Assembly (NCBI GenBank): GCA_963844575.1
Contig: CAWJOU010000005.1
Span: forward strand, 124,001 to 188,000
Reading direction: 5' to 3'
Source: DASZUK01 sp963844575
GTDB taxonomy: Bacteria; Actinomycetota; Acidimicrobiia; Acidimicrobiales; RAAP-2
Length of the DNA: 64,000 nt
The translations under genes were made by a program, and so were the position numbers. Below are positions 47,463 to 56,053 of this stretch, one piece after another; position 1 is the first letter of the stretch, and every line of letters begins with the position of its first letter. A model generated the notes under the pieces. That model worked only from the letters and a program-made list of their open reading frames with translations, did no database searches and was not told the DNA's origin.

Positions 47463-49435
47463 TGGCCTGGGGCATGGGTGGCGGCGGGTTCGGACCACCG
47501 ATGGGCGGCGGCGCCCGACCGGGCGCACCCGGCGCCGGCCTACCGTTCGGCGGCATCCCGTCGGAGCTGCAGGCCGGCGTCGACCGGCTCCTGGCCGACG
47601 AGACGGACCACGGCGACCCGGACGTCCGCTTCAGCCAGCGACCGCAGCCGGACGACGAGCGGCGGCTCTCCCTCTGGGGCCTCCTCACCGAGTACCGCGG
47701 GATGCTCGTTCTCGCCGCGGTGCTCGTCGTCGTCGTCAGCGTCGTCGCCCAGGCTGGCCCGAAGCTGACGGAGATCGCCATCAACCAGGGCATGTCGCCC
47801 CATCACGAGCACTTCTGGATCGTCGCGGTCGTCGCCGGCCTCTACCTCGTCTCGGTGCTCGTCGCCGCCCTCGCCCAACGGGGCCAGGTGAAGGTCACCG
47901 GCCGGCTCGCCGCGTGGGTGATGAACGACCTCCGCATCAAGGTCTTCACCCACCTGCAGCGCCTGTCCCTCGACTACTTCACCGCCGAGAAGGCCGGCGT
48001 CGTCATGACGCGGATGACGAGCGACATCGAGAACCTCCAGCAGCTGCTCCAGGACGGGCTGGCCCAGTTCGCCGTCCAGGGCCTGACGATGGTCGTCATC
48101 GCGGTCATCCTCTTCACGACGAACGTGCGGCTCGCGTTCATCACCGTCGTCATCGTCGTCCCACTGCTCGTCGTCGCGTCCCTCTGGTTCCGGCGGGCGT
48201 CCGAGCGCGGCTACAGCCGCGTCCGGGACGGCATCGCCAACGTCCTCGCCGACCTCTCCGAGAGCCTCCACGGCATCCGGATCGTCGTCGCGCACAACCG
48301 ACAGCGGCACAACGTCCTCCACCATCGCAACGTCGTCGGCGAGTACCGCGACGCCAACAACTACACCGCACAGATCAACGCCATCTACGGGCCCGGCACC
48401 CAGCTGCTCGGCGTCATCGGCCAGGCCGTCCTACTGGCCATCGGCGGCGACATGGTCCTGCAGCACCAGCTCAGCCTCGGCGCGCTCGTCGCCTTCTTCC
48501 TCTACCTCAACCGGTTCTTCCAACCGATCCAGCTGCTCGTCCAGCAGTACAACACGTACCAGCAGGGCCAGGCGTCGATCGCCAAGCTCCGCACGCTGCT
48601 CGAGACCGCACCGACCGTCGACGACCGCGACGACGCGGTCGAGCTGCCGCTGGTCGACGGCGAGATCGTCTTCGACGACGTCAGCTTTGGCTACGACTCG
48701 GCCGTCCCTGTCCTCACCGGCGTCGACCTACGGATCGCCGCCGGCGAGACCGTGGCCTTCGTCGGCCCGACCGGCGCGGGCAAGTCGACGCTGGCCAAGC
48801 TCGTCACCCGTTTCTACGACCCGACGGCCGGGACCGTCTCGATCGACGGCCACGACCTCCGGCGGGTGACGATGCGCTCGCTTCGGCGCCAGCTCGGCGT
48901 CGTCCCCCAAGAACCGTTCCTCTTCGCCGGGACGATCCGCGACAACATCGCCTTCGCCCGGCCCGACGCGTCCGACGACGACGTCGGCGAGGCCGTCCGC
49001 CGGGTCGGCCTGACCGAGCTCGTCGAGCGCCTGCCCGACGGCGTCGAGACCATCGTCCATGAGCGCGGCCAGTCGCTGTCGTCCGGCGAACGCCAGCTCA
49101 TCGCCCTCGCCCGGGCTTTCCTGGCCCATCCCCGCGTGCTCGTCCTCGACGAGGCGACGTCGAACCTCGACCTGCAGTCCGAGACGAAGATCGAGCGCGC
49201 CCTCGACGTACTGCTCGAGGACCGGACGGCCGTCCTCATCGCCCACCGGCTCTCGACCGCGATGCGGGCCGACCGGATCGTCGTCGTCGACCACGGCCGG
49301 ATCGTCGAGTCCGGCCCCCACGACGAGCTCGTCGCCGCCGGCGGCCGGTACGCCGAGATGTACGCGACGTGGATCGCCCAGTCCGAGCACACGCTCGACG
49401 CCGGCCGTCCGACCGGCTCCGCCCTCCCGTCGTGA
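47462..49435 (+). CDS. ABC exporter half-transporter, catalytic-site subunit
   Basis: 657 residues. After a Gly/Pro-rich N terminus come the membrane domain and ATPase: Walker A GPTGAGKSTLAKLV, signature SLSSGERQLIALAR, Walker B VLVLDEATSNLD with the catalytic Glu, H-loop LIAHRLST. The signature LSSGE is atypical. In the heterodimer it would face the partner's Walker A/B, forming the degenerate ATP site, while this subunit's Walker B faces the partner's canonical LSGGQ. The TM287/288-like design fits drug or lipid export. Co-transcribed with the MarR gene. Confidence 0.9.
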   Translation: MAWGMGGGGFGPPMGGGARPGAPGAGLPFGGIPSELQAGVDRLLADETDHGDPDVRFSQRPQPDDERRLSLWGLLTEYRGMLVLAAVLVVVVSVVAQAGPKLTEIAINQGMSPHHEHFWIVAVVAGLYLVSVLVAALAQRGQVKVTGRLAAWVMNDLRIKVFTHLQRLSLDYFTAEKAGVVMTRMTSDIENLQQLLQDGLAQFAVQGLTMVVIAVILFTTNVRLAFITVVIVVPLLVVASLWFRRASERGYSRVRDGIANVLADLSESLHGIRIVVAHNRQRHNVLHHRNVVGEYRDANNYTAQINAIYGPGTQLLGVIGQAVLLAIGGDMVLQHQLSLGALVAFFLYLNRFFQPIQLLVQQYNTYQQGQASIAKLRTLLETAPTVDDRDDAVELPLVDGEIVFDDVSFGYDSAVPVLTGVDLRIAAGETVAFVGPTGAGKSTLAKLVTRFYDPTAGTVSIDGHDLRRVTMRSLRRQLGVVPQEPFLFAGTIRDNIAFARPDASDDDVGEAVRRVGLTELVERLPDGVETIVHERGQSLSSGERQLIALARAFLAHPRVLVLDEATSNLDLQSETKIERALDVLLEDRTAVLIAHRLSTAMRADRIVVVDHGRIVESGPHDELVAAGGRYAEMYATWIAQSEHTLDAGRPTGSALPS

Positions 49436-49498
49436 ATCTCGACCGCGGCCGGTACGGTGGGCCGAGGAGCATCGGAGCCACCGGGAGAAGATGACGCC

Positions 49499-49915
49499 AT
49501 GACCGAGGCCAACGACTGGAACCGCCAGATCATCGAGGAGTTCCGGGCCAACGAGGGCCAGGTCGGCGGCCAGTTCGCCGGCGCCCCGCTCGTCCTCCTC
49601 ACCACCACCGGGGCCCGGAGCGGGCAGCCGCGGACGTCGCCGATGATGTACCTCGACGACGGCGGTCGGCGGTACGTGTTCGCCTCCAAGGCCGGCGCGC
49701 CGACCAACCCCGACTGGTACCACAACCTCAAGGCCAACCCCGAGGTCACCGTCGAGGTGGGGACCGACGAGCTTCGCGCCACCGCCCGAGAGGTGACCGG
49801 CTCCGAGCGGGACCGGCTCTACGCCCACCAGGCCGACCTGTACCCCGGTTTCGCCGAGTACCAGGAGAAGACCGACCGCACCATCCCGGTCGTCGAGCTC
49901 GTGCCGGTCGACTGA
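49499..49915 (+). CDS. Ddn-like F420(H2)-dependent nitroreductase-family protein (DUF385)
   Basis: 138 residues from ATG 49499 with GGGAGAAG upstream. WNRQIIEEFRANEGQVGG, LVLLTTTGARSGQPRTSPMM and NPDWYHNLKANPEVTVEVG are the hallmarks of the deazaflavin-dependent nitroreductase family (split beta-barrel). Members use F420H2 to reduce quinones or nitro compounds. It begins 64 bases after the ABC exporter gene and may be read from the same promoter. Confidence 0.85.
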   Translation: MTEANDWNRQIIEEFRANEGQVGGQFAGAPLVLLTTTGARSGQPRTSPMMYLDDGGRRYVFASKAGAPTNPDWYHNLKANPEVTVEVGTDELRATAREVTGSERDRLYAHQADLYPGFAEYQEKTDRTIPVVELVPVD

Positions 49916-49976
49916 TGACCGGGCCGGTCCGCCGTGGCACCGGCCGGGCCGGCCGATGCGCCGGGCCGGACCGACA

Positions 49977-50618
49977 GTGAACTTCCTGGCTCACGTCGTC
50001 GTCGCCCAACGGGTCGAGGGCGACTCGCCGGCGGTCGCCCTCGGTGCCGCGCTCCCCGACCTCGCCACCATCGCCGGCTGCCGGTTCGACAACGACCGGC
50101 TCACCCCCGACGTCCGGCGCGGCGTCGCGTGCCATCACCGGGCGGACAGCTGCTTCCACGCCGATCGCGGCTTCCTGACCGGCGCGGCGGCCATCCGCTC
50201 GGCCGCCGGCGCCCACGGCCTGGCGCCCGGGCCGAGCCGGGCCGTCGGACACGTCGGCTGGGAGCTCCTGCTCGACGGCTCTCTGCTCGACCAGCCGCCG
50301 GTGGTCGACGGCTTCCTGGCGGCGATGGCCGGCGCCGCCGACGTCGCGCCGGCCTTGGCGCCGGCCGACCGGGACCGGTGGTCGGCCCTGGTCGACTCCG
50401 TCCGGACCGACCAGTGGTGGCGGCACTACGACGACCCAGCGTTCGTCGCCGACCGCCTCTACGGCATGGTCCGACGCCGGCCGCGCCTGGCGTTCGACGC
50501 CGGTGACGTCCCGCTCGTCGCCGGCCTGCTCGCCGCCGCGCTGCCGGCAGTGGCCGGCGCGGCCGACGCGACGATCGACGCGGTGACGGCCCGACTGCGC
50601 CGGGCCCCCGCCGCCTGA
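49977..50618 (+). CDS. acyl carrier protein phosphodiesterase-like (HD-type) protein
   Basis: 213 residues from GTG 49977. It opens VNFLAHVVVAQR, like the MNFLAH start of AcpH. His and Asp residues of an HD-like metal site are in GAALPDLATIAG, ACHHRADSCFHAD and VGHVGWELLLDGSLL. AcpH removes the phosphopantetheine arm from acyl carrier protein. Similarity is in motif layout only, so another phosphohydrolase is possible. The C terminus (ARLRRAPAA) lacks features. Confidence 0.6.
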   Translation: MNFLAHVVVAQRVEGDSPAVALGAALPDLATIAGCRFDNDRLTPDVRRGVACHHRADSCFHADRGFLTGAAAIRSAAGAHGLAPGPSRAVGHVGWELLLDGSLLDQPPVVDGFLAAMAGAADVAPALAPADRDRWSALVDSVRTDQWWRHYDDPAFVADRLYGMVRRRPRLAFDAGDVPLVAGLLAAALPAVAGAADATIDAVTARLRRAPAA

Positions 50619-50648
50619 ACCACCGCCCGCCGCCTGCACCACCGGAGT

Positions 50649-50662
50649 CAAACGATCGTTTG
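50649..50662. promoter_or_regulatory. perfect palindrome before the aminotransferase gene
   Basis: CAAACGATCGTTTG is a perfect 14-base palindrome, 90 bases upstream of the ATG at 50752, in a short spacer. The form is typical of TetR-family operators. No TetR gene is in the window. Confidence 0.5.
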
Positions 50663-50751
50663 TACGACATCTTGACCACGGTCGGCACCCACTACCCTTG
50701 ACCAAACCCCAGGCCTCGACCAAACCGCAGGTCCGCTACGGAGATCGACCT

Positions 50752-52164
50752 ATGCCCTTCGACGTCGCCCAGACGCTCCAAGAACGTCACGGCGAGAACT
50801 TCCAGCTCCACATGGACCTGATGAACCCGCAGCTCGCCCGGGTCCTCAAGACGCTCGGGTTCGACCGCTTCTACGTCCGCGGCGAGGGTTGCTACCTCTT
50901 CGACGATCGCGGCGACCGGTACCTCGACCTGCTTTCCGGCTTCGGCGTCTACGCCCTCGGCCGGAGCCACCCGGCGATCAAGCAGGCGCTCCACCAGGCG
51001 ATCGACCTCGACCTGCCGAACATGGTCCAGATCGACTGCGCGCTCCTGCCCGGCCTGCTGGCCGAGCAGCTCGTCGCCCGGGCGCACGCCGGCATCGACC
51101 GCGTCTACTTCTGCAACTCCGGCGCGGAGGCGACCGAGGCGGCGATCAAGTTCGCCCGGCACGCCACCGGCCGGCCGAGGATCGTCTACTGCGACCACGC
51201 CTTCCACGGATTGACGACCGGCGCGCTGGCGCTCAACGGGGGCGGCGAGTTCCGTAAGGGCTTCGGGCCGTACCTGCCGGAGACGGCGGAGGTGCCGTTC
51301 GGCGACATCGACGCGCTCGCCCGCGAGCTGCGGCGCGGCGACGTCGCGGCGTTCGTCGTCGAGCCGATCCAGGGCAAGGGCGTCAACGTCGCGTCCGACG
51401 ACTACTGGGCCGCCGTCCAGGAGCTCTGCCGCCAGCACAAGACGCTGCTCGTCGCCGACGAGGTCCAGGTCGGCATGGGCCGGACCGGCCGCTTCTTCGC
51501 CCACGAGCACTGGGGGCTCCGGCCGGACATCATCACGATGTCGAAGGCGCTCTCCGGCGGGTACATCCCCGTCGGCGCGGTCCTCTGCTCCGACGACGTC
51601 TTTATGCGCGTCTACAGCTCGATGGAGCGAGCGCTCGTCCACTCGACGACGTTCGGCCGCAACCAGCTGGCGATGGTCGCCGGGCTGGCGACGTTGGCCG
51701 CGTTCGACGACGACGACATCGTCGACCGCGCCCGCCGGACCGGCGAAGCATTCGAGAAGGGGCTCGCGCCGCTCATCGAGCGGTACGAGATGTTCCACTC
51801 CGTGCGCGGCAAGGGGCTCATGATCGGGCTCGTCTTCGACAAGCCGGCCAGCCGGCGGCTCCGGATGCGCTGGAACGCGCTCGAGTCGATGCGGACCGCG
51901 CTGTTCTCGCAGATGATCGTCGTCCCGCTCTTCCACCGGCACCGGATCCTCACGCAGGTCGCCGCCGACAACATGAACGTCATCAAGCTCCTGCCACCGT
52001 TGATCGCCGGGCAGGATGAGGTCGACTACTTCGTCGACGCCCTCGACGACGTACTCGCCGACGCCCACCGCGGCCCAGGTCTGCTCGTCGAGTTCGGCGC
52101 GACGATGGCGAAGAGCGCGCTCCGCCGGGGCGCGCCCAAGTCGACCGCCGCGGCTACCTCGTGA
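50752..52164 (+). CDS. hpnO: class III PLP aminotransferase, HpnO-like
   Basis: 470 residues from ATG 50752, with GGAG 8 bases upstream; a TTG at 50698 is a weaker alternative. Motifs: YLDLLSGFGVYALGRSHPAI, FCNSGAEATEAAIKFARHAT (PLP phosphate site), LLVADEVQVGMGRTG (Asp pairing with PLP) and DIITMSKALSGGYIPVGAVL with the Schiff-base Lys. It overlaps the HpnA-like gene by 4 bases. HpnO makes aminobacteriohopanetriol in hopanoid producers; that role is inferred from the HpnA neighbour, and an ornithine- or putrescine-type transaminase remains possible. Confidence 0.75.
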   Translation: MPFDVAQTLQERHGENFQLHMDLMNPQLARVLKTLGFDRFYVRGEGCYLFDDRGDRYLDLLSGFGVYALGRSHPAIKQALHQAIDLDLPNMVQIDCALLPGLLAEQLVARAHAGIDRVYFCNSGAEATEAAIKFARHATGRPRIVYCDHAFHGLTTGALALNGGGEFRKGFGPYLPETAEVPFGDIDALARELRRGDVAAFVVEPIQGKGVNVASDDYWAAVQELCRQHKTLLVADEVQVGMGRTGRFFAHEHWGLRPDIITMSKALSGGYIPVGAVLCSDDVFMRVYSSMERALVHSTTFGRNQLAMVAGLATLAAFDDDDIVDRARRTGEAFEKGLAPLIERYEMFHSVRGKGLMIGLVFDKPASRRLRMRWNALESMRTALFSQMIVVPLFHRHRILTQVAADNMNVIKLLPPLIAGQDEVDYFVDALDDVLADAHRGPGLLVEFGATMAKSALRRGAPKSTAAATS

Positions 52165-53348
52165 CGACCACGGGCGCGGCCGACCCGGCCAGCGCGACCG
52201 ACCCGGCCGACCCGGCCAGCGCGACCGACCCGGCCGACCCGGCCAGCGCGGCCGGCGATCACGCCGTCGCACCGGGGGCCGAGAACCCACCACTCGTCAG
52301 TCTGAAGAGCGGCGATCGGGTCGCGGTCACCGGCGCGGCCGGCTTCATCGGCTCCGCCATCACCCGAGCGCTGCTCGCCCGGGGCGCGTCCGTCGTCGCG
52401 CTCGTCGCGCCGGGCGGCGACGAGCGGAACCTCGACGACATCGACGTCGAACGGCGCACCGTCGACGTCCGGGACGCCGAGGGCGTCCGGGCCGCGGTCA
52501 AGGGTTGCCGGTTCCTCTTCCACACCGCCGCCATCTACGGCTTCTGGGCGCCGAACCCGGCCGTCTTCTACGACGTCAACGTGGGCGGCACCCGCAACGT
52601 GCTCGACGCGGTCGCCCACGCCGGCTGCGAGCGGATGGTCTACACGAGCACGGTCGGGACGATCGGGCTCGACCGCACCCGCGGCGGCGAGCCCGCCGAC
52701 GAGGACTGCTTCGCCGACATCGCCCATCTCTTCGGCCTCTACAAGCGGTCGAAGTACGTCGCCGAGCACGAGGTGCTGCGGGCCGCCGCCCAGGGCGCGC
52801 CGGTCACGCTGGTCCTGCCGACGTTCCCGCTCGGCCAGCGCGACCGCCGACCGACGCCGACCGGCAAGCTCGTCGTCGACTTCCTGAACGGCAAGATCCC
52901 CGGGTACGTCGACACCTCGCTGAACGTCGCCCACGTCGACGACCTCGCGGCGGCCCATCTCCTCGCCCTCGAACGCGGCGCGACCGGCCGCAGCTACATC
53001 GCCGGTGGCGAGAACTTGTCCATGGGCGACCTCCTCGCCGCCATGGCCGCGACCACCGGGCTACCCGCGCCGACCCGCCAGTTCCCGCGGGCGTTCGCCC
53101 TCGCCGCCGGCGTCGTCTCCGACTACGTCGAGGGACGCCTCCTCCGCCGCGAGCCGTTCGTCGCCATCGAAGCGGCGCGGATGTCGACGACGAACATGGT
53201 CTTCGACGACTCCCGTGCCCGCGGCGAGCTCGGCTACACCTCGCGCCCGGCCACCGACGCCATCGCCGACTCCGCCCGATGGTTCGTCGAGCACGGGTAC
53301 GTCAACGCGGCCCGGCAGTCCCGGCTCGCCTGGGCCGCTCGGCCCTGA
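52161..53348 (+). CDS. hpnA: hopanoid-associated NAD-dependent epimerase, HpnA-like
   Basis: 395 residues from GTG 52161. After about 50 low-complexity residues comes a Rossmann domain, VAVTGAAGFIGSAITRALLA, then YTSTVGTIGLDRT, LYKRSKYVAEHEVL (catalytic Tyr/Lys, YKRSK) and PTPTGKLVVDFLNGKIPGYV followed by DTSLNVAHVDDLA. The last segments fit the TIGR03466 hopanoid-associated epimerase closely. It would modify the hopanoid side chain or its sugar. The N-terminal extension is encoded by a 27-base tandem repeat and is probably dispensable. Confidence 0.75.
   Translation: MTTTGAADPASATDPADPASATDPADPASAAGDHAVAPGAENPPLVSLKSGDRVAVTGAAGFIGSAITRALLARGASVVALVAPGGDERNLDDIDVERRTVDVRDAEGVRAAVKGCRFLFHTAAIYGFWAPNPAVFYDVNVGGTRNVLDAVAHAGCERMVYTSTVGTIGLDRTRGGEPADEDCFADIAHLFGLYKRSKYVAEHEVLRAAAQGAPVTLVLPTFPLGQRDRRPTPTGKLVVDFLNGKIPGYVDTSLNVAHVDDLAAAHLLALERGATGRSYIAGGENLSMGDLLAAMAATTGLPAPTRQFPRAFALAAGVVSDYVEGRLLRREPFVAIEAARMSTTNMVFDDSRARGELGYTSRPATDAIADSARWFVEHGYVNAARQSRLAWAARP
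52182..52250 (+). repeat. 27-base tandem repeat in the hpnA-like N terminus
   Basis: GACCCGGCCAGCGCGACCGA followed by CCCGGCC repeats 2.6 times and encodes Asp-Pro-Ala-Ser-Ala-Thr blocks ahead of the enzyme domain. Confidence 0.75.
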
Positions 53349-53416
53349 CGCCGCCCTCGATCGACCTCGGCCCCGCCCGATCGGCTCCTGAAGCCGGCTC
53401 GATCGACCCCCGAACC

Positions 53417-53464
53417 GGCCGGGCGGCCGGGCGGCCGGGCGGCCGGGCGGCCGGGCGGCCGGGC
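53417..53464. repeat. 8-base GC microsatellite, six copies
   Basis: GGCCGGGC repeats six times in the spacer after the hpnA-like gene. It may form strong secondary structure in the transcript. It opens a 637-base gene-free region (53349-53985) whose remaining part is the leader described next; 53470-53715 holds an A+T-richer patch with TAAAAT near 53575, a possible -10. Confidence 0.75.
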
Positions 53465-53714
53465 GATTCCACATCGGGAAACACCGTTCTCGCCTGTCAT
53501 ATGGTTGCGAAACCGTTGCGGCACCCCGGGTTTCGGAGAAAATCGGAAAACCATCTGACCTGGTGCTCTTTCGGTAAAATCCCAGGAGCGACCATCGGCC
53601 ACCGGCCGCCCGGTCCCCGAAATGTGACAAACGACCGGTAGAGTACCCGGAGCACGATCCCGCTCCCGGCCGAATGCCGGGGCCCGGTACCCGGGGCCAC
53701 TGGCCCGGTACCGG

Positions 53715-53981
53715 AAGGTGCGGGAAGGACGAACGCCGTCGGAATCTGACGCGTCCGTGTTCATAGAGCGGCGAGGCACGTCCGTCCGCCCACCGACCGA
53801 AGAGAGGTTGCACCGACGGCGTAAGTCATCGGGCACACGACAAACCGGCCGCACACCCTGCGGCGTGAAGCCAGGACGGAGGAAGCCTTCCCGCTCTCCG
53901 TCCGGGGCGCGAATGCAATGGCCGGAGCCCGCCAACACCGAGCAGAGGGAGGCGCCGTCATCGGCGCCCGACGAAGGGAGG
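53715..53981 (+). promoter_or_regulatory. long structured leader of the Rpf-like gene, candidate ydaO-type c-di-AMP riboswitch
   Basis: Rpf genes of actinobacteria often carry ydaO (c-di-AMP) riboswitches. Here GCGTGAAGCC (53863-53872) precedes a perfect stem GGACGGAG/CTCCGTCC (53874-53881 with 53896-53903), then GCGCGAATGC (53907-53916). This order resembles the GGGGTGAAgCC-stem-CCCGAAtCC core. A hairpin GGCGCCG/CGGCGCC (53951-53957 with 53962-53968) lies just before the AAGGGAGG ribosome site and could act as the switching part. The 5' conserved block is not convincing, so this is a candidate only. Confidence 0.4.
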
Positions 53982-53985
53982 TGCC

Positions 53986-54612
53986 ATGCGGACCCGCATT
54001 GCACTCGCGGCGGCTACGGCCGCCACGTCCATCATCGGCTCAACCTTGTCGTTGAGCCAACATTCCGCCGCCACTCCGGCCGGCGCAACCAAATACGACA
54101 CCGTCGACGACACGTTGGCGGCGTTTCACGAAGCCATCCCGACGGGCCACGGCGCGACGGATCTGAAACCGCTGACCAACGCACTACTCGTCCCCAATGG
54201 CGGGCTGTTCGGCAGCACCGGTACGAGTACGAGCAGCACCGCTGGGAGCAGCACCGCGGGGAGCAGTGCGACAACGGCCGGCGACCCCGCCGCCATCAGT
54301 GCCATTCCGGTCGCGGTACCGGCTCCACCACCACCACCGCCGCCGCCGCCTCCTCCACCTCCACCGACCGACGCGACGAGCACGGCCACCACAGACTGGC
54401 AGTGCATCCGGGTCCACGAGTCCGGCGACGAGTACAACGATCCGTCCCGGCCGTCCGGCGCCTACGGCATCCTCGTAGAGACGTGGCGGTCGTTCGGCTA
54501 CAGCGGCTGGCCCTACGAAGCTGCGCCGGCCGTCCAGGACGCGCTCGCCCTCCGGCTCTACGCCGAGTACGGCTGGCAGCCGTGGAGCACGCGCTACGTC
54601 TGCGGCCTCTGA
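53986..54612 (+). CDS. Rpf-like secreted transglycosylase-fold protein
   Basis: 208 residues from ATG 53986 with AAGGGAGG upstream. The signal peptide is IALAAATAATSIIGSTLSLS. A Ser/Thr/Gly linker with a run of fourteen Pro follows. The C-terminal domain, from DWQCIRVHESGDEYNDPSRP through SGAYGILVETWRSFGYSG to LRLYAEYGWQPWSTRYVCGL, has the Rpf/transglycosylase pattern with the catalytic Glu in HESG and two Cys. It should cleave peptidoglycan and aid growth resumption. It overlaps the convergent DMT gene by 19 bases. Confidence 0.8.
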   Translation: MRTRIALAAATAATSIIGSTLSLSQHSAATPAGATKYDTVDDTLAAFHEAIPTGHGATDLKPLTNALLVPNGGLFGSTGTSTSSTAGSSTAGSSATTAGDPAAISAIPVAVPAPPPPPPPPPPPPPPTDATSTATTDWQCIRVHESGDEYNDPSRPSGAYGILVETWRSFGYSGWPYEAAPAVQDALALRLYAEYGWQPWSTRYVCGL

Positions 54613-55610
54613 GCCGCCGGGGCGCGGAGCAGCTCACCGGACTCCCCCGTCCCGCCCGAACCGGTGACCATCGGTGACTGGACGAGCACGTACGCGCCGG
54701 CACAGAGGACGAGCAGCGCCGCGACCTCGCCGACCGCGAAGCCACTACCGGTACGGAGGTGCTCGTCGAAGACGGTGATGCCGATGACGATGCTCGCCAA
54801 CGGGTTGACGATGACCAACATCGCCCGCGACGCGGGGAGCGGACCGGCGTGCAGCGCGTTCTGGAGGAGGAAGAAGCCGAGCAGGCCGGTGACGCCGATG
54901 GCGTACGGCTCCCAGTGGACGAAGACGTGGCTCCATCCCTGGGTGATGAAGGTCGTCGTCGTCTTCGTCAATGACGCGTTGTAGGCGAACAGGACCGCCG
55001 CGGCGGCGCCGAACGCCGCCGCGCGCCACCAGCGGGGGCCTCGCCCCGCCCCGATGACGAGGGACACCGCGGCGACGGCGACGACCGCGGTCACCACCCC
55101 CCACGCCTTCGATCCCGGAATGCCGCGACCGACCGCCGGGTCGGCGAGGGCGAGAAAACCGGCGAGGCCCGCCACGATCGCCCCCGCGCCGGCCCACTCC
55201 CGCCAGGTCAGCCGATGGTGGAAGAAGACCGAGAGGATGCCGATCACGAACAGCAGGTCGACCGTCAGTATCGGCTGGACGACACTGAGCTGGCCGAAGC
55301 GGAGCGCGGTGGCCTGGAGGACGAACGTGCCCAGGAGCAGGCCGAACCCGGCCACCCACACCCCCCGCCGGAGGGCGTGGGTCAGCAGGCCCAGCCGCAT
55401 CGCCTTCTCGGCCGGCACCGACTCGAGACCCAGCCGCTGCAGGACGCCGGCCAGCGCGCTCGTGAACGCGGCGGCGATCGAGAAGATGTACACCACCGCC
55501 AACGTTCTAATCCGTTTTACCTCCCGCGGCGAGCAGGGCTCCGGAGCCGGCCCGGCGGGCGGGGCGTGGCGCCGGTCGGCGGGGTCCGGCGGGTCAGTCG
55601 TCGGCGCCAC
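54594..55610 (-). CDS. DMT/EamA-type membrane transporter
   Basis: 338 residues with about ten membrane segments. LAVVYIFSIAAAFTSALAGV starts the first half and WREWAGAGAIVAGLAGFLAL ends it; the second half ends FAVGEVAALLVLCAGAYVLV, as in EamA-type permeases. Pro-rich cytoplasmic ends flank the core. Substrate unknown. The start (ATG 55610) is 44 bases from the divergent ClpS-like gene. Confidence 0.75.
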   Translation of the reverse strand: MAPTTDPPDPADRRHAPPAGPAPEPCSPREVKRIRTLAVVYIFSIAAAFTSALAGVLQRLGLESVPAEKAMRLGLLTHALRRGVWVAGFGLLLGTFVLQATALRFGQLSVVQPILTVDLLFVIGILSVFFHHRLTWREWAGAGAIVAGLAGFLALADPAVGRGIPGSKAWGVVTAVVAVAAVSLVIGAGRGPRWWRAAAFGAAAAVLFAYNASLTKTTTTFITQGWSHVFVHWEPYAIGVTGLLGFFLLQNALHAGPLPASRAMLVIVNPLASIVIGITVFDEHLRTGSGFAVGEVAALLVLCAGAYVLVQSPMVTGSGGTGESGELLRAPAAQRPQT

Positions 55611-55654
55611 GGCGCGCCCTAAGCTGGTCAGCCGTCCACCAGGGAGCAGCCACG

Positions 55655-55954
55655 GTGCCCGAGATCACCATTCCCGGCGTCGACGCGGATCAGGAGATCG
55701 CCGGCAAGGTCGGCGATCTCTTCGACGGCCACCACGCGGTCGTCATCATCGACAGCGACTTCACGACGTTCGCGGAGGTCGAGACCGCGTGCATCGTCCT
55801 CTTCGGCTACACCGCCGACGACGCGGCCGCGCTGGCGATCCGGGTGCACACCACCGGTGAGGCCGTCGCCGCGGTGATGGCCGAGGCCGCCGCCCGAGCC
55901 GCCGTGCGGGAGCTCCGGCGCCGCAACGTCCTGGCCCGCGTCGAACCCGTCTGA
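55655..55954 (+). CDS. ClpS-like N-degron adaptor
   Basis: 99 residues from GTG 55655. The ClpS fold is seen as VVIIDSDFTTFAEVETACIV, FGYTADDAAALAIRVHTTGE and AVRELRRRNVLARVEPV. Compared with E. coli ClpS, the pocket residue Asn34 is Asp, Asp35 is Ser and Met40 is Phe, while His66 in the VHxxG motif is kept. ClpS passes proteins with destabilising N termini to ClpAP/ClpCP. The pocket changes suggest altered selectivity or a paralogue. No clpA or clpC gene is nearby. Confidence 0.7.
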   Translation: MPEITIPGVDADQEIAGKVGDLFDGHHAVVIIDSDFTTFAEVETACIVLFGYTADDAAALAIRVHTTGEAVAAVMAEAAARAAVRELRRRNVLARVEPV

Positions 55955-56053
55955 GCCGTCGAGCCGAACTGAGCCGTAGAGCCGGCGCGAGTTGGGCCCC
56001 GAAATTCTCGGCGACGGCCCGGCATTCGGGGCCGGTGATGACTTTGTACTTCG

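Noticed and set aside
53417..53464. Short repeats as a CRISPR array
   Set aside because: An 8-base pure tandem repeat without spacers, and no cas gene in the window.
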